Assembly: GCA_031549965.1 (NCBI GenBank)
Contig: JAVBPB010000050.1
Span: 1 to 22,600 of the forward strand
Direction: 5' to 3'
From: JAVBPB01 sp031549965
GTDB taxonomy: Bacteria > Bacillota > Clostridia > Lachnospirales > Lachnospiraceae
DNA length: 22,600 nucleotides
The notes under the pieces were generated by a model. The model made no database searches, had not been told where the DNA came from, and saw nothing but the letters and a program-made list of their open reading frames with translations. Made by a program: the position numbers and the translations under genes. How positions within the stretch are numbered: position 1 is the stretch's first letter; each line of letters begins with the position of its first letter. Shown here piece after piece: positions 7,356-15,664 of the stretch.

Positions 7356-8117
7356 TTATTGAGACTCAAACTCCAACATATTACTGCGAAACCTCATCCG
7401 TGCAAACTGATCCTGCAATCTCTTATTAGTCCTCTCCTTAATTGCAATAGAATCAAAAAAAGTAATCCACATCTTACGAAAACTTTCCTCATTATCAGAC
7501 AATATCTTCTCATATTCTAACAATTGACTAGTATCATGAGCAATGTAAAATGATGTTCTTGCAGGATGAATGGATGCCTTATTTCTCTTTTCATCATATA
7601 TTATCCAGTTCTCCTCTGGCAGCCTGTCTTCAAAATGAGGAGATAAAAACAAAAGAACATCATTTTTAGGGCATATTTTTGCAAACAAAATATTGTTCTT
7701 AAGTTCAGAAAATCTTACAAAACCTTTTAACAAATGAGTTTCATTTAATAAATTTCTTCCCAGTTCAAACATTCTTCTCACTGAATCATTAGAATGATGA
7801 TCTATTACAGCTTCGCCCATATGCAGTCCAATTACAATAAATCTATAAATCAAATCGGCTTTTTCTAAATCCTCACATAAAGAAGCATAGAAAATGCTCT
7901 CAAACGCTCTTTCTGACACTTTTTTAATAACAGTATTTATTACCTTTTCAGACTTTATATTATCCGCTTTAACAGTTATATACTCATTAAATAACTGAAA
8001 GGATATATTCTCATCACAAGACAGCATTACATTAGAATGACCCAACTTACTATCCCATGCATCATACACACCGGTTAAGATTCCTTCTAATGAGTTTTCG
8101 CAAATAAAAACAGTCAT
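7356..8117 (-). CDS. DUF4130 partner protein of the radical SAM DNA repair/modification pair (TIGR03915-type)
   Basis: A 253-residue protein. The ATG at 8117 fits GGCGG eight bases upstream. The motifs FICENSLEGILTGVYDAW at the start, RMFELGRNLLNETHLLKGFVRF in the middle, and CPKNDVLLFLSPHFEDRLPEENWIIYDEKR identify the family always found beside the radical SAM gene upstream, from which it is 26 bases away. In some bacteria DUF4130 is fused to a uracil-DNA-glycosylase domain, the ground for a DNA repair role; no such domain is present here. The biochemical function is unknown. Confidence 0.85.
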   Translation of the reverse strand: MTVFICENSLEGILTGVYDAWDSKLGHSNVMLSCDENISFQLFNEYITVKADNIKSEKVINTVIKKVSERAFESIFYASLCEDLEKADLIYRFIVIGLHMGEAVIDHHSNDSVRRMFELGRNLLNETHLLKGFVRFSELKNNILFAKICPKNDVLLFLSPHFEDRLPEENWIIYDEKRNKASIHPARTSFYIAHDTSQLLEYEKILSDNEESFRKMWITFFDSIAIKERTNKRLQDQFARMRFRSNMLEFESQ

Positions 8118-8143
8118 AAAATACACCGCCTTAAGTAAACTTT

Positions 8144-9517
8144 CTATATCTGACCAAATGCACTTGTAATAATATCTTCTTTAGTTGGCGTAATATTTAA
8201 ATTAACATCATCAAATAATGATATCTGCTTATAAGTGGTTTGATTATCAATTGGTAATTTTTCTTTAATGTTAACTAAATTCTGGGTTATATAGTCCTCT
8301 TCCATCTTAATAGGATACATCATCTTACCATCACAGGTTACGAAATAAATAGCTCTCTTTAAAACCACGCCTATTTTTTTTAAATCTTCAAATCTAAGCT
8401 TTGCTGTTCTTCTTGCCTTAATTATTCTTTGAGCTGAACGTACTCCAAGGCCTGGTACTCTTAGTAAGGTGTTATAATCTGCCTTATTAATTTCTACAGG
8501 GAATAATCCTAAATTCCTTACTGCCCAATCGCATTTTGGATCTAAAAAGGGATTAAAATTAGGTCTTGATTCAGACAGTAATTCATTAGCTTTAAAATTA
8601 TAAAACCTTAATAACCAATCCGCCTGATATAACCTGTGTTCCCGAAGCAGGGGCGGTGCTGTTGAAACTGCTGGAAGCATCTTATCACTATTAATAGCCA
8701 CAAAAGCAGAATAAAATACACGTTTTAGATCAAATTTATCGTAAAGAGATTCAGAAACAGATAAAATCTGATGATCAGTCTCTTTTGTTGCACCGATAAT
8801 AACCTGAGTACTTTGACCTGCCGGAACAAACTTAGGTGCTTTTTTATAAACTACTAAATCATGCTTATTCTCGGTTATACCTGTTTGAATCTGTCTCATA
8901 GGCTTTAAAATCTTGTTTCTATTCTTATTAGGTGCTAATGTAGTTAGTGATTCCGAAGTTGCTAATTCCAAATTAACACTCATTCTGTCTGCTAAAAATC
9001 CTGTTCTTTCAATTATTAAAGGATCTGCACCTGGAATGGCTTTTACATGTATATATCCATTAAATCGGTGTACTTCCCTAAGCAATTTTATGGTTCTATA
9101 AATCATATCCATGGTGTAATCTGGACTTTTAATAATTCCAGAACTTAAAAATAAACCTTCAATATAGTTTCTCCTATAAAAACCCATAGTTAAATCACAA
9201 ACTTCTTCCGGTGTAAATGTAGCACGTTCCACATCATTAGTTACCCTATTTAAACAATATTTACAATCGTATATGCAATCATTAGAAAATAATATCTTAA
9301 GAAGTGAAATACATCTTCCATCTGCTGCATAACTGTGACAAATACCCGCAGCGATAGCATTACCTATTCCGCTTCCATTACTGCTTTTATCTACACCACT
9401 TGACGTACAGGCAACATCATACTTTGCAGATGCTGCAAGTATTCTTAATTTATGATCAGTGGTACTCTCTACCAAATGTTCAGACTTTTGAGTTCCCAGA
9501 TAAATATTAGTTTCCAT
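8144..9517 (-). CDS. Radical SAM protein, putative DNA modification/repair (TIGR03916-type)
   Basis: A 457-residue protein. The radical SAM cluster motif is CIYDCKYC (C-x3-C-x2-C), reached after an N-terminal segment with a conserved GICHSYAADGRCISLLKIL. A helix-hairpin-helix DNA-binding motif, LLRVPGLGVRSAQRII, lies near the C-terminus, the usual reason to predict action on DNA. The reaction is unknown. A TTG nine bases upstream of the chosen ATG is possible, but the AAAGG site fits the ATG better. It is first in an operon with the DUF4130 gene, under a good SigA-type promoter that overlaps a LexA/DinR-like box. Confidence 0.88.
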   Translation of the reverse strand: METNIYLGTQKSEHLVESTTDHKLRILAASAKYDVACTSSGVDKSSNGSGIGNAIAAGICHSYAADGRCISLLKILFSNDCIYDCKYCLNRVTNDVERATFTPEEVCDLTMGFYRRNYIEGLFLSSGIIKSPDYTMDMIYRTIKLLREVHRFNGYIHVKAIPGADPLIIERTGFLADRMSVNLELATSESLTTLAPNKNRNKILKPMRQIQTGITENKHDLVVYKKAPKFVPAGQSTQVIIGATKETDHQILSVSESLYDKFDLKRVFYSAFVAINSDKMLPAVSTAPPLLREHRLYQADWLLRFYNFKANELLSESRPNFNPFLDPKCDWAVRNLGLFPVEINKADYNTLLRVPGLGVRSAQRIIKARRTAKLRFEDLKKIGVVLKRAIYFVTCDGKMMYPIKMEEDYITQNLVNIKEKLPIDNQTTYKQISLFDDVNLNITPTKEDIITSAFGQI

Positions 9518-9548
9518 ATTGCTCAACCTTTCATACTTAATTAATCTT

Positions 9549-9577
9549 ATTATATCATAGACAATTTATTATTGCAA
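9549..9577 (-). promoter_or_regulatory. SigA-type promoter of the radical SAM/DUF4130 operon
   Basis: On the minus strand TTGCAA (9572-9577) and a perfect TATAAT (9549-9554) are 17 bases apart, about 30 bases before the start codon. Confidence 0.7.
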
Positions 9578-9588
9578 ACACTTGTTTG
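9575..9588 (-). promoter_or_regulatory. LexA/DinR-like operator
   Basis: On the minus strand the sequence reads CAAACAAGTGTTTG. The Gram-positive SOS box is CGAACRNRYGTTYG; one base of the left half differs. It overlaps the -35 hexamer of the radical SAM operon, where a repressor would block the promoter. This is a match by eye to a known consensus only. Confidence 0.4.
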
Positions 9589-9601
9589 GTTTTTATATAA
9601 A

Positions 9602-9628
9602 AAATAAACGCCCTAAGGCGTTTATTTT
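9602..9628 (-). terminator. Intrinsic terminator of the second cheA-cheW unit
   Basis: AAATAAACGCC and GGCGTTTATTT form a perfect stem of 11-12 pairs around CTAA, directly after the cheW stop, with T-rich sequence on both sides. Confidence 0.85.
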
Positions 9629-10132
9629 TTACATTGCTATACTGTTGAAAAGGTTTATATCTTGTTCATTAATTAATTTATCACAATCAAGTAACAATTT
9701 AACATCATCCCCAACTTTACCAATTCCATAAACATAACGGTTTGAATGTACACCATTACCAAGACTTGGAGGAGGAACAATGTTACTTTCATCAATTGTA
9801 ACTACTTCTGCAATAGTATCTACTATTAATCCAACTACAGTTGATTTAACATCAATTACAATAATACAAGTTCTGTCATTATACTCTAAAGGTTCTTTTC
9901 TAAATCTAATTCTTACATCAATAACAGGAATTATTTTTCCTCTTAAGTTAATTAAACCTTTAATGTAATCCTCAACTTCTGGAATAACAGTTAACTTTTG
10001 AAGTCCAATAATTTCATTTACATAATTAATTCCAATACCATAATATTCATTACCTGATTTAAAGGTCATAAACTTACCTTTTTGGGTATCTTCATCCTCT
10101 TCTAATAATCCATTTATGATTTCTTCAGCCAT
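9629..10132 (-). CDS. cheW: CheW coupling protein, second copy
   Basis: A 167-residue CheW protein linking the CheA kinase to chemoreceptors in the polar signalling array. Family signs are KFMTFKSGNEYYGIGI, VNEIIGLQKLTVIPEVEDYIKGLINLRGKIIPVIDVRIRF, and VGLIVDTIAEVVTI. It is closely similar to the other CheW in the window and differs mostly at both ends; the insert with H and N before RYVYGIGKV is its own. It lies 16 bases behind the second cheA and ends at a terminator. ATG chosen at 10132 after AAAGGGG. Confidence 0.93.
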   Translation of the reverse strand: MAEEIINGLLEEDEDTQKGKFMTFKSGNEYYGIGINYVNEIIGLQKLTVIPEVEDYIKGLINLRGKIIPVIDVRIRFRKEPLEYNDRTCIIVIDVKSTVVGLIVDTIAEVVTIDESNIVPPPSLGNGVHSNRYVYGIGKVGDDVKLLLDCDKLINEQDINLFNSIAM

Positions 10133-10148
10133 GTCGGAAATCCCCTTT

Positions 10149-12284
10149 CTATTCTTGCATTAATCCGCCAGTATCAATAATTAAACTAATACTTCCATCT
10201 CCAAGTTGAGTACAACCTGAAATACCTTTTACCTTTTTAATGTAACTTGGCATTGGTTTTACAACTATTTCCTGCTCTCCTATGAGTCTGTCAACAAAGA
10301 TACAAAGCTTCTTTTCATCGTGTTCAACTATTGCCATTATACCTTCTTCTACATCATCAAAACCGTCAGTACAGTAATAATCTTTTAGTCTAATTAATGG
10401 GTAAGAATCTCCTCGTATCATAATAAATTCTTCACCCTCTGGCTCTTTAATTAATTGCCCTTTTTTAATTCTAACAAATTCTTTAATAGCTTCTGTAGCA
10501 ATAACATAAGTTGCATCTCCTACTCCTATTAAAATACCATTAATTATTGCAAGTGTCAATGGTATTTTTAATATCATAACAGAGCCTTCACCTTCTTTAC
10601 TATCAATCTCAAGAGTTCCGCCAACAGCCTGAATGTTTTTAACTACAACGTCCATGCCTACTCCTCTGCCAGAGTATTCTGTAACTACTTCTTTTGTTGA
10701 AAATCCCGGTAATGTAATAAAGTTATATATCTCTTTATCTGTTAAATCTTTTTCTGATTTATTGATTAGACCATTTTCTCTGGCTTTTTTAAGTAATTTA
10801 TCCTTATTTAAACCTTTTCCATTATCCTTAACAATAATCCAAACCTTACCGCCTTCGTTTTTAGCTTCAAGAGTAATTCTAGCTTTTTCAGTCTTTCCTG
10901 CTGCTTTTCTTTCTTCATTACTTTCTATACCATGATCTACAGCGTTTCTTACTAAATGCATTATTGGATCAGAAATATTCTCAATTATATTCTTATCTAC
11001 TTCTGTGTTTTCACCAATTATTTCAAGTTCAATATCTTTTCCTAATTTTCTTGATACATCATATACTATTCTGTTCATTTTCTGGAATGTGTTATTTAAT
11101 GGCATCATTCGCATAGTCATTATTGTATCCTGTAATTCAGTAGTAATTTTATTTAATTGTGCTGCTGATTTCAAAAAGTTAGTAAGATCTAAACCTGGTA
11201 CTTTTAAATCCGGATTTTGAAGTACTACCGCTTCAGCAATAACAAGCTCTCCTATTAAGTCCATAAGTAAATCCATTTTACTAACGTTGACACTAATAAA
11301 GCTTTGTTTTTGTTGTGTATGTTGAGGTTCTCTACTCTTTGCGGCTGGTGCTGTTTTTGATTGAGTAACTGTCTGTGTAAGCTTTTCAAGTGTTGAGCCT
11401 TTATTATCAGAATTATCAGCTTCGATGTCATCATCAAGATCAAGTTCCTTAGGCTTTTCTATAAATGCTTCCTTAAAGTTGGATTTTGATGCCTTTCTTG
11501 GAGCATTTAAGAATTCATCTGCATCACATTCTTCAAAATCAATGTTTTGAATTCCTGAACTGTTACTAATCAATTTCATAATTGCTTCTTGAGAAGCTTG
11601 CGTTTGTAATGAAATACTAAATCCATTCTTTAAAATTACCTCTGAACTTTGTTCATTAGTAATTATATCATCTGGTTCATATAATAAATCTTCTGCTATT
11701 TCTTTTAAAGCATATACTGCTGTGTACGCTCTTATATTAGACATTTCGGTATCTTGTCGATAATATATATTAATTTTATAAAATTTACTATTTTCAGAAG
11801 CTACTGGTGCTACATAGTACTTCTTTGGCTCTACATAAATATTTTCAGGAGGTAGTTCATTTCCACTGGATTGAACATTATTTTTTATTTTATCCAAGAA
11901 ACTAACAATTTTCTTTATTAAATCATCAGGAACACCGTCTGATTCATTACCCTCTTTAATTTTGTCCAACTCAAGCTTAATAAAATCAGTGACCTCAAGT
12001 ATGTATCCCACTAATTCTTTGTGCGGAACATATTTTGGGTGAGATTCTCTTAAATAATAAAAAACATCTTCTAGTTTATGTGACAAAGTAGCAATATTAT
12101 TATACATCATTGTTCCTGATGAGCCTTTTATTGTATGCATCATTCTAAAAATTTCATTAATGCTTGACTCATCAAAATACTCTTCATCCTTCTTAGCAAG
12201 AGTAATTTGTTCTAACTGTTCAATTATCTGCTCACTTTCGTATAAGAATATGTCTAACATTGCTTCTAAATATTCATTTGCCAT
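10149..12284 (-). CDS. cheA: Chemotaxis histidine kinase CheA, second copy
   Basis: A 711-residue CheA. I chose the ATG at 12284, giving MANEYLEAML, because GGAGG lies just upstream. P1 (1-130) has the phosphorylated H50 in MMHTIKGSSG; P2-like CheY-binding region about 165-270; an acidic and Gln/Lys-rich linker; P3 dimerisation from about 335; P4 kinase with N-box HLVRNAVDHGIE, G1 VKDNGKGL, F-box LPGFST and G2 GRGVGMDVV; P5 CheW-like at the end (GISGCTQLGDGSISLIIDTGG). It is about 80-85% identical by eye to the upstream copy in P3-P5, with the linker most different. A separate SigA-type promoter precedes it. Confidence 0.95.
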   Translation of the reverse strand: MANEYLEAMLDIFLYESEQIIEQLEQITLAKKDEEYFDESSINEIFRMMHTIKGSSGTMMYNNIATLSHKLEDVFYYLRESHPKYVPHKELVGYILEVTDFIKLELDKIKEGNESDGVPDDLIKKIVSFLDKIKNNVQSSGNELPPENIYVEPKKYYVAPVASENSKFYKINIYYRQDTEMSNIRAYTAVYALKEIAEDLLYEPDDIITNEQSSEVILKNGFSISLQTQASQEAIMKLISNSSGIQNIDFEECDADEFLNAPRKASKSNFKEAFIEKPKELDLDDDIEADNSDNKGSTLEKLTQTVTQSKTAPAAKSREPQHTQQKQSFISVNVSKMDLLMDLIGELVIAEAVVLQNPDLKVPGLDLTNFLKSAAQLNKITTELQDTIMTMRMMPLNNTFQKMNRIVYDVSRKLGKDIELEIIGENTEVDKNIIENISDPIMHLVRNAVDHGIESNEERKAAGKTEKARITLEAKNEGGKVWIIVKDNGKGLNKDKLLKKARENGLINKSEKDLTDKEIYNFITLPGFSTKEVVTEYSGRGVGMDVVVKNIQAVGGTLEIDSKEGEGSVMILKIPLTLAIINGILIGVGDATYVIATEAIKEFVRIKKGQLIKEPEGEEFIMIRGDSYPLIRLKDYYCTDGFDDVEEGIMAIVEHDEKKLCIFVDRLIGEQEIVVKPMPSYIKKVKGISGCTQLGDGSISLIIDTGGLMQE

Positions 12285-12320
12285 TATAAACCTCCTTTCA
12301 ACATAAATCACTATTAAATT

Positions 12321-12350
12321 ATTATATCATCTTTTATCACCTGTTGTCAA
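12321..12350 (-). promoter_or_regulatory. SigA-type promoter of the second cheA-cheW unit
   Basis: On the minus strand perfect TTGACA (12345-12350) and TATAAT (12321-12326) are 18 bases apart and about 40 bases before the second cheA. The unit is thus independently transcribed. Confidence 0.8.
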
Positions 12351-12377
12351 TTTTTACTTTATTCAAAAGATATTTTC

Positions 12378-12457
12378 ATGAATTTAACAAATAGTCTGCT
12401 TTTTCACCATGAATATATATTCAACTTTACTTACTTATGAGTATTTGTTAAATTCAT
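12378..12457. repeat. Long inverted repeat enclosing a second palindrome, upstream of the second cheA promoter
   Basis: ATGAATTTAACAAATA (12378-12393) is matched perfectly by its complement at 12442-12457. Inside lies a perfect 14-base palindrome TGAATATATATTCA (12410-12423). The outer arms are 48 bases apart. It lies upstream of the -35 hexamer. Confidence 0.7.
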
Positions 12458-12472
12458 AAAGATATATTAAAA

Positions 12473-12501
12473 GTAGGCTGTGTTTATAAGACACAACCTA
12501 C
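12473..12501 (-). terminator. Intrinsic terminator after the first cheW
   Basis: GTAGGCTGTGT and ACACAACCTAC form an 11-base stem with one wobble and a seven-base loop. On the minus strand TTTTAAT follows. It ends the cheR-to-cheW unit. Confidence 0.8.
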
Positions 12502-12520
12502 CTTTATAAATAAATATTAA

Positions 12521-13018
12521 CTAAGATGCTGCCATCTCTTTAAGAGTTTGTAAGTCAGATTCACTTATAAGCTTTTCACAATCAAGTAATAATTTCACTT
12601 CATCTCCAACTTTGCCTATTCCATAAACATACTTATTAGAGCTTGCTCCTATACTTGGTGGTGGTACCACATTCTTTTCATCAATTGTAATAACTTCTGC
12701 AATAGTATCAACAATAAGACCAACAATTATTGATTTAATCTCAACAACTATAATACAGGTTCTATCATTATATTCAATCGGAGGTTTTCTAAATCTGGCT
12801 CTAACATCAATTGCTGGAATAATCTTACCTCTAAGATTAATTAGTCCTTTAATATAATCCTCTGATTCTGGAATTTCAGTCAATTTTTGTAAGCCTATAA
12901 TTTCATTTACATAATTAATTCCAATTCCATAAAATTCATTACCTGACTTGAAAGTCATGTATTTACCTCTTTGGGTATCTTCATCTTCTTGAATTTCTAA
13001 TTCTAAATCTTTAGCCAT
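12521..13018 (-). CDS. cheW: CheW coupling protein, first copy
   Basis: A 165-residue CheW with KYMTFKSGNEFYGIGI, EIIGLQKLTEIPESEDYIKGL, INLRGKIIPAIDVRARF and the C-terminal GKVGDEVKLLLDCEKL. Its start follows AAAGGAG at good spacing. It sits 15 bases behind the first cheA and is followed by a terminator. It is close to the second copy in the window; both keep the conserved core contacts, so both should couple receptors to a kinase. Confidence 0.93.
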   Translation of the reverse strand: MAKDLELEIQEDEDTQRGKYMTFKSGNEFYGIGINYVNEIIGLQKLTEIPESEDYIKGLINLRGKIIPAIDVRARFRKPPIEYNDRTCIIVVEIKSIIVGLIVDTIAEVITIDEKNVVPPPSIGASSNKYVYGIGKVGDEVKLLLDCEKLISESDLQTLKEMAAS

Positions 13019-13033
13019 ACATGTATCTCCTTT

Positions 13034-15157
13034 CTACTCTTGTAACAATCCACCAGTGTCTATAATTAAGCTAATACTTCCATCTCCAAGCTGGGTACAT
13101 CCTGAAATACCCTTAACCTTCTTAATATAAGTTGGCATTGGCTTAACAACAATCTCTTGCTCTCCTATTAACTTATCCACAAAGATACATAAACGTTTAT
13201 CTTCATGCTCTAGTATTGCTAATATACCATCTTCTATATTATCAAATCCACCTGTATGATAATATTCTTTTAATCTTATGACAGGGAAAGATTCTCCCCT
13301 AATCATTATAAATTCTTCACCTTCCGGCTCAGTAATTAACTGACTGCTTTTAACTCTTACAAATTCTTTTATAGCACCTGTAGCAACAACATAAGTTGCA
13401 TCACCAACACCAATTAATATACCATCTATAATTGCAAGTGTCAAAGGAATCTTTAGGGTCATTGTAGTTCCTATTCCCTCTTTACTGTCAATCTCAAGAC
13501 TTCCACCTACACCTTGGATGTTTTTAGCTACAACATCCATTCCAACTCCTCTTCCAGAGTATTCTGTTACTTCCTCCTTGGTGGAAAAACCTGGAAGTGT
13601 AATTAAATTATATATTTCTTTATCTGTTAAGTCTTTCTCAGATTTTGACAGTAAACCATTTTCCCTTGCCTTTTTAAGAAGTTTCTCCTTGCTAAGACCT
13701 TTGCCATTATCTTTTACAGTAATCCATACCTTACCACCCTCATTTTTTGCTTCAAGGGTAATAATTCCTTTATCCTGTTTTCCGGCCTGCCTTCTTTCTT
13801 CTTTAGATTCAATTCCATGATCTACAGCATTTCTAACAAGATGCATTATTGGATCTGAAATACTTTCAATAATCTTTTTATCTACTTCTGTATTTTCACC
13901 AATGATTTCAAGTTCAATATCTTTATTAAGCTTTCTTGACACGTCATATACAATTCTATTCATCTTTTGGAAAGTATTATTAAGTGGCATCATTCTCATT
14001 GTCATTATTGTATCTTGAAGTTCAGTTGTGATTTTTGATAATTGAGCTGCGGCTTTATAAAAGTTAGTTAAGTCAAGTCCCGGAACCTTTAAATCAGGGT
14101 TTTGAAGTACTACGGCCTCAGCAATAACAATTTCACCAATTAAATCCATTAACAAATCCATCTTATTTACATTAACACTTATAAAGCTTTGCTTTGGCTG
14201 TGATACAACATTATTTTCTTTAGCCTTTTGAGAAGGAACTCTAGTTGTAGTAACAGTTTTTTCTTCTGTTTCAGCTTCATCTGAATTATTTGAATTATCA
14301 CCTAAGTCTAATTCCAAATCTATTGCTTTTGGCTTTTGCTTTAAATTGTCTTTAAAATTATTTTTAGATTTAATATTATTTAAAAATTCTTCTGCATCAC
14401 ATTCTTCAATTTCAATGTTTTGAACTCCCGAAGAATGATCTATTAACTTTAATACCTGTTCTGATGTTGCCTTTGTCTGTAATGAAATACAAAATCCATT
14501 CTTAAGAATAACTTCTGATGAATCTTCATTAGTAATTATATCTTCAGGCTCATATAATAAATCTTCTGCCACTTCTTTTAATGCATAGACTGCTGTATAA
14601 GCTCTTATGTTACACATTTCCGTATCACTTCGGTAATAAATAAATATCTTATAGAATTTACTTTCTTCTGTAGCTACCGGGGCAACATAATACTTTTTAG
14701 GTTCAACATATACATTCTCAGGAGGTAATTCTTCACCTTTAGAAGTAACATCATTTTTAATCTTATCTAAAAAAATCTGAATTTTATTAATTAATTCTTT
14801 TGGATTTCCATCTGGATTTACTCCATCTTTAATTTTATCTAATTCAACTCTTATAAAATCATTTACATCTAAGATATATCCTACTAATTCAGCATGTGGT
14901 ACATTATTTGGATGAGATTCTCTTAAGTAATAGAATACATCTTCTAATTTATGTGATAAAGTAGCTATATTATTATACATCATAGTTCCTGATGAACCTT
15001 TTATTGTATGCATCATTCTAAATATTTCATTTATGCTTGACTCATCAAAAAAATCCTCATCCTTCTTAGCGAGGGTAATTTGCTCTAGTTGCTCAATGAT
15101 CTGCTCACTTTCATATAAGAAAATATCTAACATGGCTTCAAGATATTCATTGGACAT
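13034..15157 (-). CDS. cheA: Chemotaxis histidine kinase CheA, first copy
   Basis: A 707-residue kinase; ATG at 15157 follows GGAGGGG. It autophosphorylates at H50 (MMHTIKGSSG) in response to receptors and passes phosphate to CheY/CheB receivers. The ATP domain has N-box HLVRNAVDHGIE, G1 VKDNGKGL, F-box LPGFST and G2 GRGVGMDVV, all intact. The P2-like region begins FYKIFIYYRSDTEM. The linker before P3 is rich in Glu, Asn and Thr. It lies about 100 bases behind the receiver gene; that gap is AT-rich and without a clear promoter, so it is probably in the cheR-cheB unit. Confidence 0.95.
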   Translation of the reverse strand: MSNEYLEAMLDIFLYESEQIIEQLEQITLAKKDEDFFDESSINEIFRMMHTIKGSSGTMMYNNIATLSHKLEDVFYYLRESHPNNVPHAELVGYILDVNDFIRVELDKIKDGVNPDGNPKELINKIQIFLDKIKNDVTSKGEELPPENVYVEPKKYYVAPVATEESKFYKIFIYYRSDTEMCNIRAYTAVYALKEVAEDLLYEPEDIITNEDSSEVILKNGFCISLQTKATSEQVLKLIDHSSGVQNIEIEECDAEEFLNNIKSKNNFKDNLKQKPKAIDLELDLGDNSNNSDEAETEEKTVTTTRVPSQKAKENNVVSQPKQSFISVNVNKMDLLMDLIGEIVIAEAVVLQNPDLKVPGLDLTNFYKAAAQLSKITTELQDTIMTMRMMPLNNTFQKMNRIVYDVSRKLNKDIELEIIGENTEVDKKIIESISDPIMHLVRNAVDHGIESKEERRQAGKQDKGIITLEAKNEGGKVWITVKDNGKGLSKEKLLKKARENGLLSKSEKDLTDKEIYNLITLPGFSTKEEVTEYSGRGVGMDVVAKNIQGVGGSLEIDSKEGIGTTMTLKIPLTLAIIDGILIGVGDATYVVATGAIKEFVRVKSSQLITEPEGEEFIMIRGESFPVIRLKEYYHTGGFDNIEDGILAILEHEDKRLCIFVDKLIGEQEIVVKPMPTYIKKVKGISGCTQLGDGSISLIIDTGGLLQE

Positions 15158-15258
15158 TATTACCCCTCCTCTCTTTAATTAAAATATTATTACTCAGAAA
15201 GATAATTTATTATTACCATTCACATTTTATATGTTCTTTAGATAGTAATAATTTATTT

Positions 15259-15651
15259 CTAAATAAGTCCCATTTTTTCAAGTACACTTTTGAATTTTTC
15301 TTGATCTATTGGTTTTCCAACATAAGCATCACAACCAAGGTCAAAAGCTTTAGTTACATTCTTTCCTTCGTTTAGTGCTGTTGTCATAATGACTTTAACA
15401 CCTTCATCTTCTTTTATTCCTTTTTCTCTCTCTATGTCTCTTATTGCTTTTAGAACCTGATAACCATCAAGTTCTGGCATCATTACGTCTAAACATACTA
15501 AGTCATATCCACCGTTATCATCCATTTCCATTAAAAATGCATCAACCGCTTCTAATCCATCAACTGTAACATCACATTCACCATATCTTGATAAAAATTT
15601 CAAAATGTACCTTCTACTTGCAAAATCATCTTCTGCTATTAATATTTTCAT
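15259..15651 (-). CDS. Stand-alone response regulator (CheY-type receiver)
   Basis: A 130-residue single receiver domain; I use the ATG at 15651 (MKILIAEDD), since AGAGGAGG precedes it. The acid pair D8-D9, phosphoacceptor D55 in CLDVMMPELDG, T91 and K113 in GKP are all present. It has no output domain. In similar clostridial loci it sits beside cheB and cheR. It may be the CheY of this system or a phosphate sink; the LDGYQVLKAIRDIE stretch is of the general stand-alone type, so I give no gene symbol. It starts 13 bases after the cheB stop. Confidence 0.85.
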   Translation of the reverse strand: MKILIAEDDFASRRYILKFLSRYGECDVTVDGLEAVDAFLMEMDDNGGYDLVCLDVMMPELDGYQVLKAIRDIEREKGIKEDEGVKVIMTTALNEGKNVTKAFDLGCDAYVGKPIDQEKFKSVLEKMGLI

Positions 15652-15664
15652 ATTAAATCCTCCT

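Noticed and set aside
10633..11443. Several open frames inside the second cheA
   Set aside because: All are shadows of the kinase gene; similar shadows occur at the same place in the first cheA (13518-13820).
15158..15258. Possible separate promoter or terminator between the receiver gene and the first cheA
   Set aside because: Only weak AT-rich inverted repeats (TTATTAC/GTAATAA) and no acceptable -35/-10 pair were seen.
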